NCBI GenBank assembly: GCA_932521025.1
Contig: OW051473.1
Coordinates: 9,238,001-9,302,000 of the forward strand
Source: Oscheius onirici
Taxonomy: Eukaryota; Nematoda; Chromadorea; Rhabditida; Rhabditidae
DNA length: 64,000 nucleotides
Reading direction: 5' to 3'
A program made the translations under genes and the position numbers. Of the stretch, positions 9,780 to 22,000 are shown piece after piece (position 1 is the first letter of the stretch; every line of letters begins with the position of its first letter). The notes under the pieces are model-generated. The model did not search any database, was not told the DNA's origin, and was given only the letters and a program-made list of their open reading frames with translations.

Positions 9780-12700
9780 ATGTTTAACGGTATTACCCCT
9801 GCCCAAGCCCATGAGGTCCTTCAGCGGGCCGAGAAAAACTTCGAGTCTGGTCTTCCACTGGACATTGATCTTCTGGATCAGGTAACTTTTTTCAATCTAA
9901 TTTTCATTAATTATCTAGGTCATGTATCTGATGAACCGGGAGAAGGGTGATATTCAGACCAAAGCCAACCAGCTTTTGGTTACTCTCCAGGCCCAACCAG
10001 ATACCTGGACCAAGGTTGATGTGATCCTGAGTTGCAATGCATCGACGCAGACCAAGTACTTTGCCCTACAAGTTCTGGAGAGCGCCATCAAGACCAAGTG
10101 GAGATCTCTGCCTTTTGAACAGCGTGAAGGAGTAAAGGGATTCATCGCCGGCCTGATCATCGAGACTTGTGACAAGGATGATGAAGGTTCGCAGACGCTT
10201 CTCTCCAAGCTGAACGTCGTTCTTGTTCAGGTAGACATCTTTTTGGTGTTTTATTCTTAATTTTTGTAGATTGTGAAGCATGATTGGCCGAAGAACTGGC
10301 CCAAGTTCATTCCGGAGCTGATTGAAGGAGCTCAGACTAATGCCAAGGTTTGCGTCAACGTGATGAGGATTCTGTCCCTTCTCAGGTACGTAACTATTCT
10401 TTGTTTTTCTCGTTTAGATATGCTTCCTACTAGAATACCCAATCTTTCGGAATAGCTAAAATAGCGTGGGAGTGGTAGAGGAAAAATCAATAAGACGAGA
10501 CAGGTCAAAAGATGATTTCTGGCCTATAGTGGCATAGCTTGTTGATTGAACTTTAAAAACAATTTGCTAATCTAAATTTTGTTTGTTTTGATTACCTGTG
10601 ACATGTTTGTTCAGACCGATCTGGTCGATAAACTTTTTAAGTTGTATCTTCTCGGGACCTAAGTAGATACAATCACCAGTCCGGATCGTAAAACGGCAAA
10701 GTCCGATATCCCTCTGTGGCCTGAAGTTGGACCTAACAGGACGGTCCGGGTCCTATTCAAATCTCGGCTGATATTGCCTGGATGTACTAAATATTACGGT
10801 CCGGACCAGCATGATTTTGCCTGACCGTTTTACGGACCGGATCTGCCTTGTCCGGTTCAGATAGAACGGAAGCTCATGTCCGTGTGACATGCACGAAGCT
10901 CCCAAATGTTGACTTCTTAGCCGGGTAATCTAGTTGCTCAAAACAAGAAAACATCATAAAAACTCGACTGAGTATCCCCTGCTGCCTCCGTCTTCTGGTG
11001 ACGACCCAAATAGTCCCATAGCAAACACAATCAAGCAAAGACGGGAATAGAACTCATGTTATGAACAGTAGCCTGACAGTTACCATACCTGCAAAACGTT
11101 CTCTTTTTGAATCTGATCTTATTGTTTCAGTGAAGACGTGTTCGATTTCGGATCTTCTAACCTGACTCAAGCTAAGGAGCGCTACCTGAAGACCAACTTC
11201 TGTGGACAGTTCCAAGACATCTTCACCTTCTGTCTCCGTCTTCTGGTCAGTCGTATCTCGTATATTTTTTCACAGTCACAATTACAGGAAGAATGCCCTG
11301 CCAACGAGATCGTCAAGGCTTGTCTGAAGACCCTCCGTCGTTTCATGACTTGGATTCCACTGACCTACATCTACGATACCAACTTCCTCGAGCTGATTAT
11401 TGGACGCGTGAGTTTACTCACAGACTTTCATTTGAGTAATACTTTTAGTTCCTTCCTCTCGATGCCTACCGTCTTCCTGCTCTCCAATGCCTGACTGAAA
11501 TCTGCGGAATCAACCAAATGAACGATCTAGCTGCTCGTGAAAATGAGAAGCTGGTTCAGTACAGAGTTACCTTGAAGGAAGCCTATTACAAGACGATCGA
11601 AGTGGTACGGCTTGTTGCCTTTGATTTATTTGATTGCCAGGATTTGACACTTAAAGCAAGTATAAGTATGAATACTCAGCCAAGTTTTTCTCAGTATTTG
11701 ATTTGAGCTTCTTGGCCGAGTATCCAACGCTGTCATGTTATGATGAAACATATATGGAAACCTACTTAAAAGACTAATTTTCTCAGACTATCATTATTAT
11801 TTCAAAATACAACACATTTCAGCTCTACGACTACATCGGAGCCGAGTTCGACATGGCCAAGGCTTACTCCACTGGCTCTGAAGAAACTCAGCTTTTCGTT
11901 GCTGCCCTAGCTGACTTCCTCGTTGGATTCCTGAAGGAGAATGCCGAGCTTGTTGAGCCGACTCCTCCGAACTACAGCGAAGTTCACGCCAAGCTTCATG
12001 CCTACGCCGTCCAACTGCTTCTCTCTTTGAGTACTGTTGACGACACCGAAATCTTCAAGGTGAGAATTTTGTTCGCATTTCAAATGGAAGTTTATAGGTG
12101 TGCCTCGACTTCTGGCTCATCCTGACTCAGGACCTGTACCGTGACGATCCGTTCTGCAAGCCGGCGGGTAATCAACTGACTACCATCTTCTCTGGAATCA
12201 CTCAGCAGGGAATTCAGGAGCCTCCGAGAAAGAGTTTTTACAGGTAAGATATTACTTTTTTTCGCATAACACAATTTGTTCAGACCCCATCTCTCCGACC
12301 TTCGAACCATCATCATTGGAAGAATGGCCAAACCGGAAGAAGTCCTGGTCGTGGAAAATGACCAAGGAGAAGTTGTCCGTGAGCTGGTGAAGGACACGGA
12401 TTCCATCACACTCTACAAGACGATGAGAGAGACTCTGGTCTTCTTGACTCACTTGGACAGCAAGGACACTGAGGAGAAGATGACGGAGAAGCTCTCGGAG
12501 CAAGTCAACTCGTCCGAGTTCTCTTGGAAGGCTCTGAACACCCTCTGTTGGGCCATTGGATCCATTTCCATGACCATGGCCGAGGAGGAAGAAAAACGAT
12601 TCCTCGTTCTCGTAATCAGAGATCTTCTTGGTCTTTGCGAACAGAAGCGTGGAAAGGACAACAAGGCTGTCATCGCCTCCAACATCATGTACATTGTCGG

Positions 12701-15179
12701 ACAGTACCCTCGCTTCCTTCGTCAGCACTGGAAGTTCCTGAAGACAGTAAGAGACTAAGATTTATGCCACAAACACAGTTTTTAGGTTGTGAACAAGCTG
12801 TTCGAGTTCATGCACGAGTCCCATGAAGGAGTTCAGGATATGGCCTGTGACACGTTCATCAAGATTGCCATCAAGTGCAAGAGACATTTCACCATTGTGA
12901 GCCACTAGTCTTAGTGTTTTGTACTTCATATTCAGATCCAAATGGGTGAAAAGGAAGCCTTTGTCGAGGAGATGCTTCGTAACTTGGCCTCCAACATCTG
13001 TGATCTGTCTCCTCCGCAAGTTCACGTCTTTTATGAAGCCATGGGACACATCATTTCGTCAAAGCATGAACCAAATGAGCAAAAGGAACTCATTACAAAG
13101 CTAATGGAACTGCCTAACCATCTCTGGGACGATACGATTCGTCGTGCCAACAGTGATGTCTCTCTCCTTGGAGATGTCGACATTCTCAAGAACACTGCCA
13201 ATATCCTGAAGACCAACACTTCTGCCTGCCGCTCAATTGGAAGCAACTTTTCCATCCAGCTTCTCAGAAACTACAAGGACATGCTGGCTTTGTACCGTCT
13301 CTTCTCCGAGCAGATTTCCAAGGCTATCGCTGAAAACGGCGACGAGATTCTCAAGAACCACATGGTCAAGCAGGTTCGAGCTGTGAAGAAGGAGATCCTG
13401 GTGTTCATTTCTACATGGGCTTCAAAGAGTGAAGTTGCTCAGACTCTCAGAGACGAAGTTGTGCCGGAACTATTTGAGGCTGTGCTCTTCGACTACCAGA
13501 GAAATGTTCCGGCCGCTCGTGATCCTAAGGTGCTGTCTCTTCTGGCCATCATCGTCTCACAGCTGCAGGTCAGTCTAAAAGCCAATGTATTCATCAAAAT
13601 AATGGCATTTCGTATATGTTTGCGCAACCATTTCGAATACGTTAGGTTTTAGTACAAAGATCATCTGACTCTTTTGTCAGTGTTATGAGCTTGTTAGCAA
13701 AAATCTTTCAAGATGTTTCGGACTTTATGATGCATTTAGGAGTCTAGAAAAACATAAATAGAGACGTTTTACACAACCGTTATGTTAGATTAAGTCTCGA
13801 GAGCCTTACCTTGAAGACGCTTGGTTCCAAGAATCCGGCTTGTTTCTTGATATCTTTACTCAAAATTTCATTTTCAGGACAGCATGGTTCCCTACGTGCA
13901 TCGAGTGCTAGAAGCCTTCTTCGGCTGCACCCTGGAAATGATCAACAACGAATTCGAGACGTACCCCGAGCATCGTGTCAACTTCTTCCAGCTGCTCTAC
14001 GCTCTTGTTCGAGAGTGCTTCTCCATGATTCTGAAGCTTGGCAAGGACGAACTGGCCTACATCGTGCAGGCAATCATCTGGGGCTTTCAACACACTATGA
14101 GGAGTGTTGCCGAACTGGGATTGGATATTCTGAAAGAGTTCTTCGAACGTTGTCCCCGTCTCACGGGAGAGGATGCTGTCGCGGCTCAGCAGTTCTATGC
14201 CGATCACTACATGGTCATCTTGGAGCACATTCTAGCCGTCGTGGCCGATAGCAGTCATGTTCACGTGGCTGGACTGACCTACTATGCCGATGTCATGTGT
14301 GCACTATTCCGTGCAGCTGAGAATGACATCAAGGTCGGCTTGAGTGACTCTATGGACAATATGGACTTTATCTCGAGGAACATTGCAAACTTGTTCCAGA
14401 ACCACTATTCGGAGAATTTGAATCAGTGAGTGACCATTGTTTAAGAGCATTCGAATATGATTGACAGACGTAACATGGAGCGTTTCGTTGGGCAAAAACA
14501 GAAACCGAAAAGATGTTAAAGTGGCTTTTCCTGTCAAGTAGTTCACTTATTCCGCAAAATATATCACTTCCAACCCCAATTTTGTCGCTTTTGTGGTTCT
14601 ATACTTGACATTGGGTAATAAAGGGGGAGTAAAAACAGCTGGTTAAAACAGTGAGAGAACAGCCTTAAGACTAAAAAACAACATGCAGAAACCACCTGGG
14701 GTTCACTATCTGTAAAATGGAGAGTGCGGCGTAGATAGATAGCAAAGTGATTTGCAAATTACAAATATCTTGAGGACTGATAAAAACTTTGTTAACAGGC
14801 GTTTTTCAGAGACCAGATTCGTGTTTTCGTCAAAGGCTTCTTCTCCTACAATCGCGATGTCGGAGCCATGAAAAACCATCTCCGTGACTTCCTCATCCAG
14901 ATAAAGGTACCTTTTTCGGCCCTCCTTTCACATCTCTTGCTCTAGGAAACCAAAGGAGAGGACACTTCTGATTTGTTCCTGGAAGAGAAGGAGGCTCAGA
15001 TCATGGCCACCCAGGAAGCGAAGTCGGCCGTTCCCGGCCTCCTGAACCCGAATGAGATCTTCGATGAAGAAGACATGGAGTTCCGTAGTGCCAACGACGT
15101 CATCTCCTTTTCGCGTCGTGATCACATGGGTCCCGCTCGCATGACCACTGTGGCTATGCTCTCTCAGGACATGTCCTAA
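9780..15179 (+). CDS. xpo-1: Exportin-1 / CRM1 nuclear export receptor
   Basis: Fourteen exons: 9780-9881, 9919-10230, 10270-10385, 11131-11245, 11288-11407, 11449-11604, 11823-12059, 12098-12243, 12284-12746, 12786-12896, 12936-13568, 13878-14425, 14810-14906, 14946-15179. They join in frame to 1129 aa, against about 1070-1080 usual. XPO1 binds leucine-rich export signals with Ran-GTP and shuttles cargo through nuclear pores. The conserved central HEAT-repeat block ([45 protein letters not shown]) is intact. It includes the cysteine equivalent to human Cys528, the leptomycin B target. The C-terminus ends AMLSQDMS. Four introns exceed 200 nt; the longest (10386-11130) contains short inverted repeats. 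It is the best-supported gene in the window. Confidence 0.97.
10613..10865. repeat. Imperfect inverted repeat in exportin-1 intron 3
   Basis: GGATCGTAAAACGGCAA near 10685 and its inverted counterpart CTGACCGTTTTACGGACC near 10820 are embedded in a segment with repeated TCCGG/CCGGA words. It is probably a small foldback remnant. Confidence 0.4.
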
Positions 15180-16040
15180 ATTAAGGGATTCCGTCAAGTC
15201 ATTTCTAAATTATCTTGTCTTGTAATCCTAATATTGTAGTCACGACTCACCAATCCAATATATTTTTGATTTATTCCGTCACTGTTGATTTTTACCCCCT
15301 TTCACTGTTTAGCCTCTTCCCAATCTCTTCCTACCTTCTCTATCTCTTGTTTTTCGGAATATGTTCCCAGTTCTCTTTGAGATCTCTTCCCCTTTTTTGT
15401 AGAATGAACTGGTTCAATAATACAATCCTATCTAATTGGTCAGAGGAAGAAACGGAGGGCAGAATACTTTGAACAACGTGATCTGTAGCCGTTTTCCTTT
15501 CCTCCCATGATGTTGTATGGGTGCGGAACGTGATCTGAGTAGAAGTAAGACATCAGTCAGCGTCGTTTCGAGCTCAATCTTTTTGGAATTTCACAAATGG
15601 CCAGATAGAAAACGACTATTGCAGGGCGGAGCTGTAGAACCTGAGACAAATTTGCCTCCAATCGTTTTTGCAACACTGGAGTAGTACCACTGCAGAATCG
15701 GTGTATTTGGTAAAAGGAGAGCAGTATGAATATAATTAAAAAAAGGCTAGTTCTGCCTATAGGTATAGAAGACCACTGTAAAGTGAAGTTTTGTCCGTTT
15801 ATCGGATGTTTTGACGAGCACCTGAGTAACAATGTAGCGATGTTCTACTGAGATTCCCCTGTAAACAGGCAATCCGACCAGTGTTATCACGTCTACGGTG
15901 GGGTTACTGCATGCCTTGTTCGTACAACGTACACATGACAGTCGAACAAAGAAAATAGACATGATTTACTTTGTATTTTACCCGAGCGCCATGGAAATGG
16001 GTACTAAGAGATCGCAATTTGGCAAAACAATATTACACAA
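15180..16040. other. Region between exportin-1 and the CaaX gene
   Basis: The first 250 bases are pyrimidine-rich and fit the exportin-1 3'UTR. No exon was recognised from 15450 to 16040. The two genes converge here. Confidence 0.45.
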
Positions 16041-19000
16041 TTACAATATGCTACAGCATCTGGCTTTGCTGGCCGGCGGTGCTATGCTGTCCGTCGAATC
16101 GGAATCGGCGACATCAGTTGACATCAGATTACTAGACGACGGCTGTGTAATGACCACTTTTGGCACCACTGGTGCTTTAGGTTCCTAAAGAAGGGCTTTC
16201 ATTACATTATGAGCCAATTGAGGAGTGTCTTAAGTGGCCTGGTTTTCAACTTATACTGAAATAAACAAACGCTTGTGGGAAGTAGCCCTACATCATCTAA
16301 TAAGCTTTGTCAATGACTCACCTCTTTTTCTTTGACGGGCATCTCTTCCTAGTACAGAAGCTCTTGCGCCATCTGAAGAGTCGTCGTCTTCAATTGCTTT
16401 GGAACCTGAAGATGGGAGTTTTTAATTGTCTGGGTATGAAAAAAGAGGAAATAGTAAGAACTGTTCGCTAGGGGGACATTCTAAGGGGACGAAGAAGAGA
16501 GACGCCGTCAATCATGCAATATTGTTTATGACAGCGCAGGGCAGAGAGTCCATTACGGCTCGAGTGGGAGAGAGATGGCAGACTCGCGCGGGACACGCTA
16601 CGTTTTCTTCCGTGACCACCGAGAGTCAGTCAAAATCGCGATCATGCATGTTAGTGGCTATTTTCGGGGGAAGAGAGGGAGGCCGAGAGTGAAGAAGGTC
16701 TCTGAATCTTGGGAAAGAGCGGAGATTACCACGTTGTCGGGGGCAGATTTACGCTACTGCCATCTTAAGCACATCACTGAAAATCAAGCGAAAATTGATT
16801 TGATGCAAGTTTTGGCAGGGAGATGGAGAAAGAGAGTGAGGAGGAAGGATGGAAAAAGAGCCCCGAAAATTGGCTAAAATTGGCCCGTCATCTGGAGCCA
16901 GCAATCGCAATCAGGCACCAAGAGAGACGTAGTCACAAATCAGGAAGAATCGTCTCTTTTTAGGCATCAAATTCTGGCTATTGATAGCATTCAACAGTTA
17001 TACAAAATCGGATGTCTAACTGTCTAGGATGTGGCTCACTTCTCACCATCTCAAAGACGTGGCGTCTAACTGTATTGTCTCTTATTTATCTTTAGCCGAT
17101 GACTATATGTGTGTCTGTTTTTTTCTATGAAGCTGAAGAAGCATGGCTGCCACATCTTCCGTCAGAAAGTGGCTACTGTCTTGACTATGGATTCTTCATT
17201 TTCTGACCTCTCTGAAACTGTTTTCAGTGACTTTTGGGAGATGAAGGAGGCGGCTTTCTAACTGTCTTAGCTTTGGCTGCATTTTCCAATAACTACAATG
17301 CTGCAGCTGTCAAACTGCCTTGCTTGTGGCGACCTCTTTATATGACCAAACAATGTAAATGTCAAACTGTCTTAGTTGGAGCTGATCTAATGACAACCAT
17401 ACGGCTGTCTATCTGTGTTGTCGAGAGTCAAAACATAAAAATAGGTGGTTGTGAGCGGACAAACGAGCTCCGTCAATGGCCGCCACATATCCAAAGGAAG
17501 TGATAGACATTGCAATAATGGAAGCATTGCTGTGGAACATTAGCCTGCTCTCGAGAGAACGAAGAAAGGGCAGCAGCTCATCTGGTAAGAAAGCTCAAAA
17601 GTGGAAGCCGCAAAAGGATAACGATTAAGACGACGACGACGTGTCTCGTCGACGCACACACAAAAAGATATGAAAGTGTGTTTTTCGCGGGGCACATTGC
17701 TACTGAAATGAGATCCTCGGAAAGAGCGAGAGGGGCTCCCCCTCCTCCTTTCCTTCTATGTGGCAAGTCTCTCTACCTCCACTCCTGGCTCAGATTACAA
17801 GGCATGGAGCAGGTTGGAGTAATTAGGAGGCGTGAAAACAGTAGTGGACTCTATCTGCTCGCCTAAGCTGAGCCGATGGAGAGTCGTCATATTCATGATG
17901 TCTACGTGAACAACTCCAGAATTATTTAGGAGCATTTTGAATGTTGTTTGCTACAAACCAGGGGAGGGAGAGGATCTGCTTTTATAAACTAGCTGCCTAC
18001 CTCGGACGGATGAATAGAAAACGGCAAGGAGAGCTGAAAACGAACCTTCTGTTGTGACAAATGTAGTTTGCGATACTAAATCGCGTCAAAATGCTCTCTT
18101 CTCCCCCTCCCCTCCTCCTCAAGGGCACCACGAGATTGGAGGGGCGGGAGCAGAGGAGGGACAGAAAAAACAAAATGCCCAAATTTAGAGGTTGTGCTGA
18201 CGCTATCCACTGATTAGAACAGGACTAGATAACGGAGTAGGGCGAAAAGAAACATACCGGGAGTTCTACTGCGGACGGAGGAGTTGGCGGCACGTTCTCT
18301 GATTTCTAATAATTCAGTATATTTGTGAAGAGAGATTAATGGCTTACGTTCTTGTTAATTGAAGCCACCGGCGAGCAATCTTTGGAACATGTGGGGCTAG
18401 GACGGAACGTGGTGTACGAGTCTAAAAACATATAGTCTTTGAACTTTTTCGACAGACTTTGATCCAATCGGGTTTGCATATTTTTAAGACAATGAACAAA
18501 CATTCAAGTGGATGAGTAAATGAAGAAAACGATTGTAAGTCCAGGATGGTAGCAAACGAATAGGTTCCATCCTAGCATTTCTCGCCAGCCTCTTCTACGG
18601 ATTCTGTAGCTTTAGAACTTCAAGATCTACGTTTTAGATGAGATCTCAGTTACCTCGAAAACTGAATGAAATGAACTGTTTAGGACAAGCGCTATTGTCA
18701 AAACTTTTGTTCGTATGTGTAAAGTTGGTTCTATTCAAAGACTTTAGAGTGAACAACAGTGGAGACCGGGGTCATAGCAAACTGATGAAAATTTTAACTT
18801 TAATCATAGAGACTATGTATCTAAAACACGTCCACTGAAGCGTCCTTCACCACATTTACCACTGAATAGAAGACGAAGCTTAAAATCGACAGTGTTTTGA
18901 CGGTATAGCATGTTAGATAGAAAAAGATCAAATCACATAATAGTAGTCCCGTTCTTAATCACCGCACCTGCTAATTGCAATAACAGTCTCAAAGATCACC

Positions 19001-22000
19001 GTAACATATATAAATCACCTTCTCCAATCAGTTCAACGAATCTCTTCAATTCTTCGTTCTCCGCCAGCTGTTGTTGCCCAATATCTTTGTTTTCATCCAT
19101 GTTGTCAACTTTTTCTCAGACGTTTTTGTTTGCCACAACCGATCCTCTTGATTTCATTCAGATGAGGAACGAAAGAGTCAGTAGGGCTGAAAATGAAGTT
19201 ACAAGAATGAGAAAGAGAGAAAGAGTGCCCCCATTTGAATCTTTGTTGTTGCCGCCATCGATAGCGCGCGTTTGTCGCCAGGGCACTCTCTTTGTACGGG
19301 GTCAAAAAGGACTGACTCATTCTGGTACAACCTGTGTACCGATTCCGTTTGTTTGGTTTACATCCTGGCCATGAGCTTCCGCTCTCTCACTTGTACAAAA
19401 CACGTTAATCATCCAGTGTAACACGACGACGAGCCAACAAGGCCGCACCTTCAGCTCTCGCTCTCGTCTGTTGTCTAGATGGCATTTCAGTCGGCAAAAC
19501 GGTTCATGATCTAGTCAACCAGACCGGCCATCATTATCTGCGACAACACGAAAAACATCGCGATTATGGCTTTACTCTTACCCTCCCCAGAGACTCATTT
19601 CCTTCTCCTCACTATCAGCTCTTTCAATCTTTTTAGATGCGATCAGCTTTGATTCTTCTCGGCCTCGTTGCCATCAGTCTCGCCTGTGATATCATTGTTC
19701 ACGTCAAGTCGGATACGGACAAAAAGTTCCAAGCTCAGGTTACGGCCAGCAATGGAAAGAAGAGTGACAAGTTTGCTACTTCATTATAGGGAAGATATCG
19801 TTTCCAGATGGAAGTTTGACAAAAAACTGAACAAGAACACTTTCCAGCAGAAGGCTGACGAGTGCGGACTGAAGGACTGGGAAATTGCCACCTTTGACGA
19901 GACTGGAAAGGCTGTCAACACTGCTAAGGTAAGATAGTCTATTTAAGTTCACAAAAAGCGTAATGTTAGGTTAATCTTGACGGAACTGGCCGTGTCACCT
20001 ACAAGGTCGGAGACGATCTAGTCCCCAAGATGAAGGACAGACAGGGAGCCATCTGCAAGGGAGAATGCGCTCCTCTAGCTTAAACTAGATATATTCAAAT
20101 AAAGCTTTTCACTCAAATACAAGAGATTGTAGAAAACGCGACTATCTGGCTTGTCTGCATATGCTTCACGCGTAGGTACAACGAAAATGTTCTCGTTTTT
20201 AAGTTGATCCATCTCCGTCTGAGCTCGTTAACAAAAAACATGAAACCAAAATTTATATACTACAAAACATGATCTACATAGAGAAAAGTTGGATCGGGAG
20301 CAGTGAATGTGGAACAAGACGACCAGCTGAACCTCGGTGCCCTTTTGCAGTTGTCCTAAAGCTAAATGTTAGTTCCCAATTTGAGGAGAAGGTACCTGTC
20401 AGAAGTTGTGTTGAAATGGCCACCGTCTCAAAGATTTGAAGGCAACTCCGTCGAAAGAGCCAAATAGGAAGTGAAGAAACCCCATCGGCTCCGAAAAGGA
20501 ACTCAAAACTTGAGAGATCTTGTTCTTGCAGAATCCAGTTGAGCAGCATGGTGACAAGTCGTCGTCCGGATCCAGAGGGAGTAAACGAAAAGATTTTTCC
20601 TGAGCTCTTGATTTACTTTTACAAATTGTGAACAACTCACCAGTTTCCTCCGCGATGTTGAAGGAGCTCAGCCCTTAGTCCGGCCACTTTGTCCATATTC
20701 TATTTGCCAACTACAAGAAGTAAGTTTTCAGCAAATATCAAACGTTGCAAATATCAAACACACGACAGTTAGTCTAGAAACTTCCGGAAAAAACCGCCAC
20801 TGGCGCGTTGCCAAAAATGTTGAATGGGGATCGCAATGTTTTCAACATAACGAGACATGTCCAAATGACAGAAGTTCGTGAAACTAATAGAGTTTTTCAC
20901 AAAAAAGATTCAAAATAAACTGATGCAACCATATTTAGAGCTTGTCCCCAAAAAAATCCAAGGCATTCCAATCATCTTCATGATCGGTAACCTGTATTTT
21001 GTGTCAGTCTAGGTCAGTGTAATACCCGAGTTTGATACCCGGAATGCACAAAATTAGCGAGTTGACGTTTTTTGAAAACAGACAGACAGCTTTAAGCCAC
21101 AGACGAAACAGTTACGACTGAGTCCACGAAACGGAGGTCTGACTATAGTGCTATGAAATGGAATCTGGGAAGTCTCCATCGTCTTCCCATTCTTTGCATT
21201 CTATAAAATTTAACGGATTTAACGGAATTTAACGGAGAACGTGTCCTTGCCATCGTGATCCAGTGATCTTTTGTAGGACACAACACATGATAATTTGCTG
21301 TTTGTATCTTATTTTCGCCACAAGAAGACTGCCAAACGAAGCAACTTCTCTAACAGACTACCGTCTTTCCTGAAGCTTTCTTGGCCTTCCTTCGAATGAA
21401 TTAAGTTAATACAAGAATTGTCACCACTATTTTATTTCCGATCGAGCGCCTCACTGCTATGCAAATAAATCCAGCCGGTAAAAAAGACGTATATGGGGTC
21501 GTCGTTCTGGTTGGAAGACGCAAGGCCGGAAGAAAAAGCCACGCGATGTCGGCCATCAACTCGCACGATTGGGTAGCCTTGAAAGTTCAAGTACTTGGAG
21601 CTGACCATCTTCTTCTACCTTTCATCGACCTCATCGATGTCATCGTCTTCTTCCAACTCCACAGCAAATGTCCGAGAAAGTAACCTACTTTGGCAGATCG
21701 CAAAGAAAAACCAATTTTACAGTTCACCTTTCATTTTCCAGCTTGTGTTGTTCAACAAATTTCTAGTATACGATGAGCTACAACTTTTCAGAATATCGCA
21801 AAGCTTGCAAATTCTTTGGTCACACAAAATGAGCAGTGTAAATGTTGTGTGTACTTGTGTTTTCCCGCCGTTATTTGGGTCTCGTTACGATTTCCCCCTT
21901 TGCCCTCCAAATACGGCACCCTTTGAATCTTTCGTGTTGTTACTAGAGATAGACCTCGTGTCCCTGCCTCGTGCAAATAGTATTGTTTCTTTTTCTCTCT

